The notes under the pieces: model-generated
Seen by the model: only the letters and a program-made list of their open reading frames with translations
Told to the model about the DNA's origin: nothing
Databases searched by the model: none
Shown here: in pieces, positions 33,981-44,819 of the stretch
How positions within the stretch are numbered: position 1 is the first letter of the stretch
Layout of the letters: every line of letters starts with the position of its first letter
NCBI RefSeq assembly: GCF_000182925.2
Contig: NC_026506.1
Span: 2,294,001-2,358,000 of the forward strand
Origin: Neurospora crassa OR74A
Lineage: Eukaryota; Ascomycota; Sordariomycetes; Sordariales; Sordariaceae
Length of the DNA: 64,000 nucleotides
Direction: 5' to 3'
Translations under genes and position numbers: made by a program

Positions 33981-36117
33981 TTGGGGTGGGGGTGGGAACT
34001 AATGGATTGGGAGTTTAGAACGGGTGTAACGGCGAGAAGACGCGGGAAATGGAGCGGGGGAAGTTTCGAATAGTGTACATATACCTACACAGCCTGGGGT
34101 CTTCTGCCACAGGTGCTTACCCGTGAAAGCCAGCGGTTGGAAGTAGCGGAATAAGATTCTCACAGCTGATTTTGGACGGAGAACTCATACCTGTACCAAG
34201 TTAACGATACAAGGCTGAGATTCCACTTTCTCCCCATGCCGAACAGTACGCAGCACCCTACAGGTTGGTACTCGGTTGTGCATGTGGACATGGACCACAA
34301 ATCTGGTCTCTTCCTGTCCTCCTCCTGGTATCCCTGCACCCCCGCAATGAAACACATGGGGAAGCGAGAGAGGGTTGAGCTGTGACGTTGATGCCAGCGG
34401 TCTTCCAGCTATCAAAGCTATTCGTTATCTTATCAGCTTTCCCGAGCTCGAATCGACTGCCCGTGCTACAAAATATTGGTGGAAGGTTCGATCTCCTCCT
34501 AGCCTATTCGGCACTGTCTGTGCTCATTCCTCACAGGGCATGGAGAAACTTGGACGTTGACGTTTGACATCCAGATACTTGTAGATTGGTTGCAGCCATT
34601 AGTATAATCTTCGGGAACCCCGATGAAGAGATGAAAGCTAGCCCAATGCAAGAAAACGGTTGGAACCTCCGCGCATCCCCCCGGATCACTCACCACGGCG
34701 CTGTCAAAAATGCCAACATGTCCACTTCCCAGATTGAACAGTTTTGCGGGAAATGATTGGGGGGCAGAAGAGCCGCACCGCAGCCGCAGCGCTGACAACT
34801 AACTGCAAGGGGGGTCTGTTCCCTTTCCTTGGTGCAAGTAGGTAGGGGGTCTGTTCCTGATATGTACAGGAGACGGATCAAGTTCACAATCACGGACACT
34901 GCAACTTCGTTTTGCCTCATCTTCCTTCTGCTGCCTTGTATTGCAGGTCGTTTGAGTTTCGTTCTGTTTTTGTTCATCTCGTGGTAGTTCAGTTGATACA
35001 ATGAAGAGTCAATTGTTCATTTCGAACTTGTCGTGACTGTTCTTTCTGAAGATGCCACGCTGTTCACAACGGGAGGCAAAACATCGAGATATCTCACGAA
35101 GGTCTGGCACGTCGATATAAGAGTGGAACGGACCTCTTGGCTCACAGCGATCACCACCCCTAGCTGTCAGTGGGGCACAAGGTTGGGTTCCCCTTTGCCG
35201 TGAAGCTGCCCCGGGCCAGGGTTATGCAACCTTAACAGCGGTGCCTCGCTAGAAACGGAGCAGTTTCATGGAAACTGGTGGAATAGCCCGTTGATTATGG
35301 GATGAGCCAAGCATGGAGTACAACTCGAAACGCCGGACAAGAGCTACTTCGAAGAGGAAACAAAGAGTACAATAATGGTGAACGGCATGGATGGGAAAGG
35401 TTCAGATGTCAAGGAAGCGAGGGGTCCATAATTGGTGATTTGCTATGCAGTATACACTAGACAGGCCTAACCGTACCTCACCATCGTATATCGTGAAATG
35501 TACCCGTCGATGGCACTTTAAGCATAACATGTCGCTCCGCTTCGGTAGGCCATTTGTACATCACCAATTGAAGGATGTTCAACATTTCACGATCCAGGAA
35601 GTGTACCCGCAACACAAGCAGCGCTTCATCCCAATGAGGCGCTGCGGAGGCACGAGAGCGCGGTTGTTGGTTAGTGCATCTTCCAGAAACGCGCCAATGC
35701 GGGCCATCGGCCACACCCCCCCCCCCCCCCCAGAAAACACATACCCCCTGGTCCCTGTGAACTGGCCGCCAATCCGATTGAGGACAGATTTCCTATTCCT
35801 TCTATTTTCTGTAGCAGCTCAGGCCGGGCCCGCAACCTGACGAGTGGCCTTTGCTAGAAAGAGGACACCACACCTTTAACGTAGCTTGCTTGCTGGTCCC
35901 ACTCGCCTTCAAATACCCGACAACCTCCCTCCATCCATCACCAATCTCCCTTTCCTTTTGCAAACATCCGAAGAGTTTAAAAGTGGCCTAAGGAACCACT
36001 GCTTTTCTGTTTCTTGCTTACTACAACCATCCCCATCCCCAATTCCTTAACCACACAAGCAGCGGGGTTGTTTTCTTTCTTCCTTCCTTCCATTATCCTT
36101 CGCCAGAGCTTCCAGTA
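33981..36117. promoter_or_regulatory. Intergenic region including the BiP promoter
   Basis: The first part is the 3' region of hbs1; the last 600 nt should contain the BiP promoter. Seen near the start codon: two CCAAT words (about 35695 and 35770), one TTCCAGAA pair resembling a minimal heat-shock element (35681), a run of 16 C at 35716-35731 and a pyrimidine-rich leader. No exact yeast UPRE (CAGCGTG) or mammalian ERSE was found. A duplicated GGGGGTCTGTTCC word occurs near 34810 and 34845, and a 12-nt inverted pair (ATCGTGAAATGT) near 35488 and 35582. No supported gene. Confidence 0.45.
35716..35731 (+). repeat. C16 homopolymer in the BiP upstream region
   Basis: Sixteen consecutive C residues about 390 nt upstream of the BiP start codon; nucleosome-disfavouring or G-quadruplex-prone on the other strand. 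Length may be unreliable in assembly. Confidence 0.8.
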
Positions 36118-38531
36118 ATGGAGCACCGAACGCGAAGCTGGGCCTTGGGCCTCAGCATCCTGGGCTTCTTTGCCCTCCTCTTCTCTGCTGGCTTTGTCCA
36201 GCAGGCCCACGCCAATGACACTGAGGCTATGGGCACTGTTATCGGTATTGTAGGTTGCCCGCATTTCCCTCCTCCCCCTTCCCATCCCTCGTGTTGGGCA
36301 AAGCATTCTAACAACGCTTCTTTGACAGGATCTCGGAACCACCTACTCGTAAGTTACCCGTGCACGAATTCGCTGCCCGACACGATTATAAGCACGATCA
36401 CCTTGCGGGGCATGCGGCGTTTGCTATCAACCTCTACCACCAATCTACGTCCCGGTTTCGACAAACGATACACATTGTCTTTTGGGGACAAGGAAACTAA
36501 CAACCTCGTAGTTGCGTTGGTGTGATGCAGAAGGGCAAGGTCGAGATTCTCGTCAACGACCAAGGAAACCGTATTACCCCGTCTTATGTCGCCTTCACCG
36601 ATGAGGAGAGACTTGTTGGTGACGCCGCCAAGAACCAGGCTGCGGCCAACCCCCACAGAACCATCTTCGACATCAAGCGTCTCATCGGTCGCAAGTTCTC
36701 GGACAAGGATGTCCAGAATGACATCAAGCACTTCCCCTACAAGTAAGTTCAGGTCACTCTTGACAAACCACTTCTTCCTAGCCGCCACTGACTCTAGTAC
36801 CCAGGGTTGTCTCCAAGGATGACAAGCCTGTTGTCAAGGTTGAGGTTAAGGGCGAAGAGAAGACCTTCACCCCCGAGGAGATCTCCGCCATGATTCTCGG
36901 CAAGGTACGTCGCATCGTTTTTGCTCTGGAACAGTAATCAGAGACTGACCCCCACAACAGATGAAGGAAACTGCTGAGGGCTACCTTGGCAAGAAGGTTA
37001 CTCACGCCGTTGTTACCGTTCCCGCCTACTTCAACGACAACCAGCGCCAGGCCACCAAGGACGCCGGTATGATTGCCGGTCTCAACGTCCTCCGCATTGT
37101 CAACGAGCCTACCGCCGCGGCTATCGCCTACGGTCTTGATAAGACTGGTGAGGAGCGTCAGATCATCGTCTACGACTTGGGTGGTGGCACTTTCGATGTC
37201 TCCCTTCTTTCCATTGAGCAGGGTGTTTTCGAGGTTTTGTCTACCGCTGGTGACACCCATCTTGGTGGAGAGGATTTCGATCAGCGCATCATCAACCACT
37301 TCGCCAAGCTCTTCAACAAGAAGCACGGTGTCGACGTTACCAAGGATGCCAAGGCCATGGGCAAGCTCAAGCGTGAGGCCGAGAAGGCTAAGCGTACCCT
37401 TTCCAGCCAGATGTCCACTCGTATCGAAATCGAGGCCTTCTACGATGGCAAGGATTTCTCCGAGACTCTGACTCGCGCCAAATTCGAGGAGCTCAACAAC
37501 GACCTCTTCAAGAAGACCCTCAAGCCTGTTGAGCAGGTCCTCAAGGATGCCAAGGTCTCCAAGTCCGAGATTGACGATATCGTCCTTGTCGGTGGTTCCA
37601 CCCGTATTCCCAAGGTCCAGGCTCTTATCGAGGAGTTTTTCAACGGCAAGAAGGCTTCCAAGGGTATCAACCCTGACGAGGCCGTCGCTTTCGGTGCTGC
37701 CGTCCAGGCTGGTGTTCTTAGCGGTGAGGAGGGTACTGAGGACATCGTCCTTATGGATGTCAACCCCCTTACTCTCGGTATTGAGACCACTGGTGGTGTT
37801 ATGACCAAGCTTATCCCCCGCAACACCCCTATCCCTACCCGCAAGAGCCAGATCTTCTCTACTGCCGCCGATAACCAGCCCGTTGTCCTTATCCAGGTCT
37901 ACGAGGGTGAGCGTTCCATGACCAAGGACAACAACCTCCTTGGCAAGTTCGAGCTTACCGGCATTCCCCCCGCTCCCCGTGGCGTTCCCCAGATCGAGGT
38001 CTCCTTCGAGCTCGATGCCAACGGTATCCTCAAGGTCTCTGCCCACGACAAGGGCACTGGCAAGGCCGAGTCCATTACCATCACCAACGATAAGGGCCGT
38101 CTTACCCAGGAGGAGATCGACCGCATGGTCGCTGAGGCCGAGAAGTATGCCGAGGAGGACAAGGCCACCCGTGAGCGCATTGAAGCTCGCAACGGTCTCG
38201 AGAACTACGCTTTCTCCCTGAAGAACCAGGTCAACGATGAGGATGGTCTTGGTGGCAAGATTGACGAGGAGGACAAGGAGACCATCCTTGACGCCGTTAA
38301 GGAGGCCCAAGACTGGCTTGAGGAGAATGGTAAGCTTTATTCCGATCCCCTTTGACACATGAAGACGAAATGCTAACACGCTTTTTTCTTTTCCCAGCCG
38401 CCACTGCTTCCGCCGAGGATTTCGATGAGCAGAAGGAGAAGCTCTCCAATGTCGCCTACCCCATCACCAGCAAGCTTTACAGCCAAGGTGGCGCTGGTGA
38501 TGACGAGCCTGCTGGCCATGACGAGCTTTAA
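36118..38531 (+). CDS. grp78: ER-lumenal Hsp70 chaperone BiP / GRP78
   Basis: ATP-dependent chaperone of the endoplasmic reticulum, acting in translocation, folding and control of the unfolded protein response. Six exons, 36118-36249, 36329-36348 (20 nt), 36512-36742, 36805-36904, 36961-38329 and 38398-38531, give 661 residues. The signal peptide is [23 protein letters not shown]. Hsp70 signatures follow: IDLGTTYSCVGV (spread over three exons), [15 protein letters not shown] and [13 protein letters not shown]. The substrate domain has the [12 protein letters not shown] block, and the protein ends AGHDEL, the ER retrieval signal. Codon use is strongly biased to C-ending codons, as in highly expressed genes. 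The micro-exon is confirmed by exact restoration of the DLGTTYSCVG signature. A 533-codon open frame on the opposite strand is a by-product of this bias. Confidence 0.98.
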
Positions 38532-39203
38532 ATGAAGATAATCTAGATCCCCCTGCGTTTTCAGTTTTTGGTTGACGCTCAAAAAGAAGTGCGTCGTTTA
38601 TGGTTGGTTGGGTTGCATATTTTACCTGGTGTTTGGCCGGTGAAATGGTTCGATTGGGAGTTTAAGTCCTCATGAGTGCCAGATCTATTGCACAAATGGA
38701 CATGGTTCAGTTAGAAGAGCGTTTGCCATTTGTTTGTGAAATATGAATATGACCTTATTGATCAAATTTCGACGTTCCCGTTCCTTTGCCTGCCTATGAT
38801 CCCAGATATCCCTCTATTCACTTTTTGCCCACTCTTTAGTTGATGTTGTCTTCTTCACTCTCCATCTCGGCCCCGACAATATACACACAGCACCATTCTA
38901 TATGAATCGACATGATCCACTGGACTAGGTAACGACAGAGCGTGTAGAATGACAGGTCAGGTAAAGTGACGAACGCATCTTTTAGATTGAACACTCGCGA
39001 AGCAAACCTTTGTCTATTTGTCAACATGGTCACCATCTCAGCCAGCTTTGCGCTTGTCAGGTCACATTAGTCCCGAGCAATCTCAGGTATAACAGCGTAG
39101 AAACAAACTTACATAAAGGCTCACTGGTCCCTTCGTTGCTTTCCATCCACCTCCCGACCCAGGTTTCAGTTTTAGCCCAACTCACCCACATACCAAACCC
39201 AAG
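38532..39203. other. 3' region of BiP and promoter of the next gene
   Basis: 672 nt with no gene. T-rich 3' untranslated sequence is followed by a region with weak pyrimidine bias before the ATG at 39204. Confidence 0.55.
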
Positions 39204-39971
39204 ATGTCCATTGCAAAGAAGCAAAGCTCCAAGACCAAATGTCCAGAAGTGACGTCTTCTTTGAAATTATCAACAACCTTCAACCACTCGACCCAGCCCG
39301 TTTATCTCCCAGCATTGACCTCTTTCAAACGCCAGCGTTGCCCAAGCCCGAGTCCAAGCTCCAGCTTCAATTTAAGCACAAAGCCGGAACTGAACAGCGA
39401 GACCGACGAACCTCTCACGGTCACGTCCCCTCAAGCGGAGGACCTCTTCAGTACCCGACAAATCAAACCTCTCCACCGATCAAGGCCTCGAGTCCAGAAG
39501 CTCACCACCTCCAGCACGTTATCTGAACAAGATCATAGAAATAGTAATCACCTTGCTCGAACTGCCGCACACGACGTTCGTACTGGTGCTTGTACCGTTC
39601 CCCGTAGCGAAACCCGTACAACTACTTCTCTCAGTGCAAATACTCCCATGACATCAGCAGAATGGTGCCAAGCCAAGCAAGATGATCCTGCCGCAGTGTC
39701 CTTGGCTCTAGCTACGAGGGATCTTATAGGCATGAGCATGAGTGTGGACATGCAGGAGGAGGGGTTTGGGCAAAATACAAGGGAGGAAGAGGAAGAGAAG
39801 AAGGAGAAGAAGAAGGAAGAAGAGAGACCGAAAAAGAAGAAGAAGAAATCAACAAAGAAGGGATGGGATGAAGAGAAACATTCGAGAAGGGTCTTTGAGT
39901 GGATTCCGAGTCCCGGTCCTGGGGGGCTTGAACCGGTGCCTGAGGAGTTTGTTAAGGGGACTGTATCTTGA
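39204..39971 (+). CDS. Hypothetical lysine/glutamate-rich protein (255 aa)
   Basis: Single-exon frame with an AAGATG start. No recognised domain. The first 150 residues are Ser/Thr/Pro/Arg-rich and look disordered. A central segment, TPMTSAEWCQAKQDDPAAVSL then ALATRDLIGMSM, could form helices. Residues about 195-225 are a dense block of alternating Glu and Lys (EEEEEKKEKKKEEERPKKKK) and would form a charged single helix or a nuclear signal. The C-terminus SRRVFEWIPSPGPGGLEPVPEEFV looks more conserved in style. A second frame from about 39239 is also open for 95 codons, so a small intron or a different start is possible. Confidence 0.5.
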   Translation: MSIAKKQSSKTKCPEVTSSLKLSTTFNHSTQPVYLPALTSFKRQRCPSPSPSSSFNLSTKPELNSETDEPLTVTSPQAEDLFSTRQIKPLHRSRPRVQKLTTSSTLSEQDHRNSNHLARTAAHDVRTGACTVPRSETRTTTSLSANTPMTSAEWCQAKQDDPAAVSLALATRDLIGMSMSVDMQEEGFGQNTREEEEEKKEKKKEEERPKKKKKKSTKKGWDEEKHSRRVFEWIPSPGPGGLEPVPEEFVKGTVS

Positions 39972-40629
39972 TGGGAAGGTTAATTGCGTAGAAATCGGCG
40001 CAGGAGGGCAACTTGAAGGAAGTATTCGATGGTTTTCGCCCTCCACTTTGGAGAGGGAAGGAGCGAAGATACAGGAAGGTGACCAAATCGCCGATTTGTG
40101 ACAATAAAATAAAAGAACAAGTTAGGTCAGAAAAGCATGAGTTAAACAAATCAGACACTTTTGGTGTAAATTATAACGCAGGCTCTTTACGCAGATGAGA
40201 TTACTATCCCGACTTCATCTGGTGCTGAATGTTGCCTCTTGAAAGGGAGTGATGAGTCGATCCTCGAGACCCGCGATCAACGAAAGAAGCCGTCTGTCTG
40301 CTACCTGAAGTGTCCACCATCCAAAGAACACTTCACTCTGCCAGTTCGATGACAAGCTGAGGAGAGAAAGTTGAAACCGCATGATGGCGTGGTATATGTT
40401 CCCTTGCGTCTTACTCACGTTGGAGAGGATGGAACCTGGGAATAGACGAACAAGAGAAACTGGAAGGGTGGGAGAAGGAGGAGGGTGAGAGCGACGAAGA
40501 GGAAGGAGAGGAGGACGATGAATGCCGTCATCCCGCTCCTTCCTTGAATCTTGTATCGACTTTATACCTTCCTCGACACGATATCGGGCTGCTCTTTCCC
40601 TGATTCCAGAATGGCATACAAGAAGATGT

Positions 40630-40745
40630 GCTGCTCTTGTTGCTTCGGTGGATACGGATGATAGCGAGGTGGCGTTTTTTGAACTGAGATCGCGTACTAT
40701 TTCATTCGAGTCATGGTAACTATTCTGTGGTCCTGAGGAGCTTGG
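40630..40745 (-). pseudogene. Frameshifted fragment related to the gene at 41278-42273
   Basis: Read on the minus strand, this segment matches codons in the middle of the neighbouring gene at DNA level. QNSYHDSNEI in one frame aligns with QDSYPESPEI, then in the next frame TPPRYHPYPPKQQEQH aligns with TPPPLYHRYPPKQ and its Gln run. A 23-24 nt word (TTGCTTCGGTGGATAC and following) is shared almost exactly on the plus strand. The frame change shows the copy no longer encodes the same protein. A 233-codon ATG frame at 40916-40215 covers it but would be a different product; a short hydrophobic frame (ATG at 40531, MTAFIVLLSFLFVALTLLLL) also lies just downstream and might be a small membrane protein. 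Confidence 0.4.
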
Positions 40746-40916
40746 TTGGTAGTTCCCGTGTGGGTGTTCATCGTTGGTTTGTTGAGGTCGGGACAGAAGA
40801 TGTCGAGTTATCAAACGATGGTGGTTGTCACGTTCGGCAAGATGTTGTGGATGTATTGGGAGATCGGGCTTGATGAGTTGAGTTAGTAGTGATGGCCGGA
40901 GTATGTCCCGGTCCAT

Positions 40917-41277
40917 AAAACAACAGTTGCTACCAAACCGATGAGTGGAGCCGATGATCTCGAGGTAGACACTCGCGCAAAACTGATCCCGTGAACTGGT
41001 TGGGTCTCCACCTTTTGCTCATGGGCGACTAGAGTGTACGAAAGAAGTGTCCTTCACGGTTTGTTCATGGTTAGCTGCTTGAATGTGGTTGTTCCGTCGA
41101 AGTGGAAATTAACTGATTCCCTGGCCGAGGGATCTGACAAGCGAGGGGAAAACGAAGAAGGGGGGAACAAGTCGGTAGGGACTTCGTCGCAGGATGTCTA
41201 ACTTATCTCTTTGCTCTCTACAAATCTCCATGCCATCGTAATCATAACTTCATAAACAACCACATGATCTGCCAAAT
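40917..41277. other. Intergenic, nothing recognised
   Basis: 361 nt without a supported frame, downstream of the gene at 41278-42273. Confidence 0.5.
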
Positions 41278-42273
41278 CTACAACCAGTTCGATTCCTCCC
41301 ACCTTGCGTCCTCATACTTGGCATCTCCCCACTTCTTCACCTCAGGTATGGAGTTCAGCGCCCTACTTTCTCGATACTCGGAATAATACGACGACACAGA
41401 AGAAATTTCTGATACAGGGTGCCGGTGTTGTTGATGTGCAACTTCTGAGTAGTATGATAAGGAAGAGACACCCGATACAATCCGTGGGTCTTGATGTCCA
41501 GCCTCTTCTTTAGTTCTTTCTGTTTCCTCTCTTTCTGTTTCTTCTTCCCATACTTCTTCTTCCCGTTTCCCTTTCTCTACTCCCCATACCCAATCAGCAA
41601 CAGCGCTCGAATATTCGTAGTGGGGAAGTGATGGTGGTTTAGAAGGGGGTGGTGTAGGTGGTCTCCATGTTGTGGCTACGTTGGGACTATTTGTGAAATA
41701 ATAGGAAATGCCATAGCTGCTTGGCACGTTACGCCTCCTTGTAGCTGGTGTAGAGACGGCAAAGGGTTTTGGAAATGTGTGTTGTTGTTGTTGTTGTACT
41801 TCTTGCTTCGGTGGATACCGATGATATAAAGGCGGCGGTGTTAGGTCGGGATCGAAGTCAATCTCGGGTGATTCAGGGTAGCTGTCCTGTGACACCGCAT
41901 CATCCCACCAGGAAGGAAAATTGTCCGAAATCTTTCCTGGTCGCCGAGTGAGGTTGGGAGCGGGCCATTCTGTTATGGGACGCGCTGGGGGCTGGTGGTT
42001 GTTTTTCGTCTGATGATTTTGGTAAATCGGGGACTTTGATGGAGGTAGAGGCCTTTTCGGTCTTGGTGGACTTGGCGATGTTTGTCCATACGCCCGATGC
42101 TGAGCCTCTGTGTGATATTGAGACCGCAGTTGTGTCTTCTGATGTTGTGCTTGCTGAGAATTGGGAGCTGTTTGGTTCTGTGGGTGTCGTGGGATGCGGC
42201 GTTGTGTCGGTGAAGGGACATCGTCACCCCCGTCAAAACAACAACTCAAAACACAACGGCGAAAACGATTCAT
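41278..42273 (-). CDS. Hypothetical low-complexity protein (331 aa)
   Basis: Not a recognised family. The frame is open further upstream but has no ATG there; MNRFRRCVLSCCFDGGDD is the first ATG start and the short basic, cysteine-containing head could be palmitoylated. The middle is Pro/Gln/His-rich, with SWWDDAVSQDSYPESPEIDF, a YHRYPPKQ word and a Gln5 run from CAA repeats. Then come WRPPTPPPSKPP, HYEYSSAVADWVWGVEKGKR and a Glu/Arg block. The C-terminus has repeated SSVSSYYSEY/SSLSYYSE words and ends RWEESNWL. The tryptophans and tyrosines argue for a real, if disordered, protein. A frameshifted partial copy lies 530 nt away at 40630-40745. Confidence 0.55.
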   Translation of the reverse strand: MNRFRRCVLSCCFDGGDDVPSPTQRRIPRHPQNQTAPNSQQAQHQKTQLRSQYHTEAQHRAYGQTSPSPPRPKRPLPPSKSPIYQNHQTKNNHQPPARPITEWPAPNLTRRPGKISDNFPSWWDDAVSQDSYPESPEIDFDPDLTPPPLYHRYPPKQEVQQQQQHTFPKPFAVSTPATRRRNVPSSYGISYYFTNSPNVATTWRPPTPPPSKPPSLPHYEYSSAVADWVWGVEKGKREEEVWEEETEREETERTKEEAGHQDPRIVSGVSSLSYYSEVAHQQHRHPVSEISSVSSYYSEYRESRALNSIPEVKKWGDAKYEDARWEESNWL

Positions 42274-43125
42274 CTCGTTACTTCTGCTGATTATTATTTG
42301 GAAGATGGAAATGGTGGATGTGACAAATCTCAACGTATCAGAGATTCCATGAGCCTACTAAATCCTCTTGCTATCGACCGACGACTTGCAACCGCTCCAT
42401 GGTTGATCTGAATGGATGCGATGTAACCTGTTAACTTTGAGCGATGGACGAGGACCCAAGCTTATCTCCATTGTAATGATTGATGACCTGCTGGAGGCCA
42501 AGTTGGTTTGCTTGGATCATGTGAGGAATGGCCGAGGGTCACCGGGGCCTTTTGTCAATAGAAGGTGAATGTAATCATTGCAGTTCTTATGCGACAGGCG
42601 CGCGATAATCCGTACAGCCAGGACTCAGTTGCAAGGTCGAAAGATGGGGTTGTTCCAAGCACCCTATGCTCCGTCTGGCGCATGGCAAAGGCATCTACGT
42701 TCTGTAACAGTGAGGGACCGGTTGTCTTGCATCGTCATTTGAACGGCTTGTTGGTGGTAGATGTGACGCCGGGAACCTCGTTATTCCAGATGATGGGTTG
42801 GGCGTGTTTGTTCAGAGGAAAGTCTGCCGCCCAGCTCTCAGTTGGCGGGTTTGCGTACAAAGAAACGGACCTGAGAAGGGGCGACGGCCAACAGCCAACA
42901 ATTGCTGACGCGACAAAAAGAACTGAACTTGCCATCTTCCCCATGTATAGTACAGGTAAGTAACACGACCAGCACGACATGCTACTTGAATAATGCTGTG
43001 CGATCGAGTCGAAGTGGGAAAACAGGGCCGTCCATCGTGTGTACTTTACTAACGCCCTGGCACAACAACCAGACCAACATTCACGACCTAGACGTATTCC
43101 CCATACCCCTCTTCCCATAGTCGTC
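42274..43125. other. Intergenic region
   Basis: 852 nt. Apparent frames of 130-170 codons on both strands start at GTG or overlap each other and show no family resemblance. Nothing else recognised. Confidence 0.5.
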
Positions 43126-43749
43126 TCAAGACCCATTCCTCGTCTCTCCATTGGGCTCCCTCTCACCCATACCATTATTCTTCTCCACCTCATCGCCATT
43201 TTGATTCCCTCTTTCCCTCCCATTCCCAATCTCTCCCACCTCTTCACTCTCAACTATTCCATTCAACCTATCGAACTCATCCAACTCGCTCAACACCCCC
43301 TGCGAAACCTCGACAAACATTGCGTACACCTGCCTAAACCTCTCTGCAGTCTGAAGAGAACCGTCCCGGTTAACATCTTCGCCGAAAACCCGTCCCAAGA
43401 CCCTGAGGTTGTTGCCAAATTGGGATATGCGGCGGCGAATATTCGAGCTTGTGGCTGAGAGTGTGCATGGTAGGATTGGTTGTTGGTGCGTGGTTGTTGG
43501 AGTGGGGTTGATGAGGGATTGGAAGATGGATGAGGGAATCTCTGTAGCGGGGATTTTTCTGGCGGCTGCGTGCAAAGTTGAGGCTGGGTTAGATGAAGTG
43601 TTGGAGCCGTTCGTAGTGTTGGTGGCAGTTTCATTGGCTGTGGTACCGTTGGTCGTGGAGGTTGTTGTCATCGCAGATTGGGACTCATCGAAGTTGAGCT
43701 TGTCATGGCTGTAGTTATTGTTGTTGGGGTTGTTCTTCTCGTCTGCCAT
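43126..43749 (-). CDS. Hypothetical Asn/Thr-rich protein (207 aa)
   Basis: Single exon; the first ATG gives MADEKNNPNNNN. The head is an Asn/Thr/Ser-rich low-complexity stretch of about 70 residues. The following segment, ARKIPATEIPSSIFQSLINP through ISQFGNNLRVLGRVFGEDVN and LQTAERFRQVYAMFVEVSQG, reads like an amphipathic helical domain, and the tail is Asn/Gly/Glu-rich. No domain recognised; a regulatory or structural role is only a guess. The frame is open above the ATG for 19 codons but only from TTG. Confidence 0.5.
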   Translation of the reverse strand: MADEKNNPNNNNYSHDKLNFDESQSAMTTTSTTNGTTANETATNTTNGSNTSSNPASTLHAAARKIPATEIPSSIFQSLINPTPTTTHQQPILPCTLSATSSNIRRRISQFGNNLRVLGRVFGEDVNRDGSLQTAERFRQVYAMFVEVSQGVLSELDEFDRLNGIVESEEVGEIGNGRERGNQNGDEVEKNNGMGEREPNGETRNGS

Positions 43750-44819
43750 TTTAGAGTCGGTGTTGGTAGATGGTTTGAGCTGCTGATTGTATGGAAATTC
43801 AGACAACCTCTAGTTGTCAAGTCAAAGACAGAGAGAACAATATCTAGAAATGCGGTGTCTGGTACACGCGATATGCCAAAACAAGACCTGTGGGTGGAGA
43901 AAACTGTATCTACCAAAATGGAGGCACGTGAAAGATGGTAAACAGAACGAAGTTGCTTAAGCTCTGTGATGGATCCGAGCAGATTATAGACTTGTGATGA
44001 TGTAGTCCCTTCTTTGCCAGGCGAAATCCACACCCGGTTGTTCTAACCTTTTCTCTACCCGTAGCCTCAAATTTTGCAGTGGGCAAACGCATGGCCGGTC
44101 GTCCCTCCCCCCTGCACAACAGTCGACAACAACACCACGGGCAGCAACCGTCGTGGTCATACTTCGGGGTAAGAGGGGCAAGAGATGCAGGTAGACGACA
44201 GGCAGGCAACACCGCACCGAAGCAACTGACAGTGACACCTGACACTGGTCACCAACCGACCGACCGGCTGTCTGGGTTGTTGCTCGGTGACACAAGACCG
44301 TTTACAAAGCAGACGTACCCAGCCTGGCGGTAACCACTGAATTTCTCTGAGATGCTGATAATGCTCGTTGGGCGACAAATGATTGGAAACTTTTTACTTA
44401 TGTCAAGACCTTTTCGACTTTGTAACCTGAGAAATCTTCCTATTTTTTGGATAGTCTGACCTTCCTTCAACACATAGATAGTAATGTTGAATTTGGCCAC
44501 TGGATATTTTCTGGGGTTAAGTTAACTGTTCATTATCTTTGTCGTCGCCGGTCAAGGAATGAAATGTTATAAGTTTGAGGAACATCTTGTCGCTTTGTAC
44601 AACAAACCCATTCGAGCGACCAGTTGGCCGAGTCATCAACTGACTGGACACAGCATAGAAAAGGTGGGTTGCTGTGACCGACGGCGACGAGACGAAGTGC
44701 TTTGTTCTACCACGGCCTCACAGCGACCGCCATGTTCGAACGTAAACCCTCTGAAATCGATGAGCGCTTTAGCTGAATACTATATTGGGTCTAATCCCTC
44801 CACCTCTTCTCTCTTCTCA
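43750..44819. other. Intergenic region
   Basis: About 1.07 kb between two minus-strand genes. Frames are short and overlapping; no RNA gene, repeat or recognisable regulatory motif seen. Confidence 0.5.

Noticed and set aside
35445-35840. 131-codon frame upstream of BiP
   Set aside because: It runs through the C16 tract (Pro run) and promoter words and lies just before a highly expressed gene; no family resemblance.
36778-38379. 533-codon open frame antisense to the BiP gene
   Set aside because: It mirrors the Hsp70 coding sequence; long antisense frames are a known consequence of biased codon use in hsp70 genes. Its sequence is Leu/Gly/Val-rich without a family match.
40215-40916. 233-codon minus-strand ATG frame
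   Set aside because: Its middle is a frameshifted copy of the neighbouring gene, so the frame is probably accidental; reported as a pseudogene fragment instead.
42735-43253. 172-codon minus-strand frame
   Set aside because: It overlaps the supported 43126-43749 gene in another frame and shows no family resemblance.
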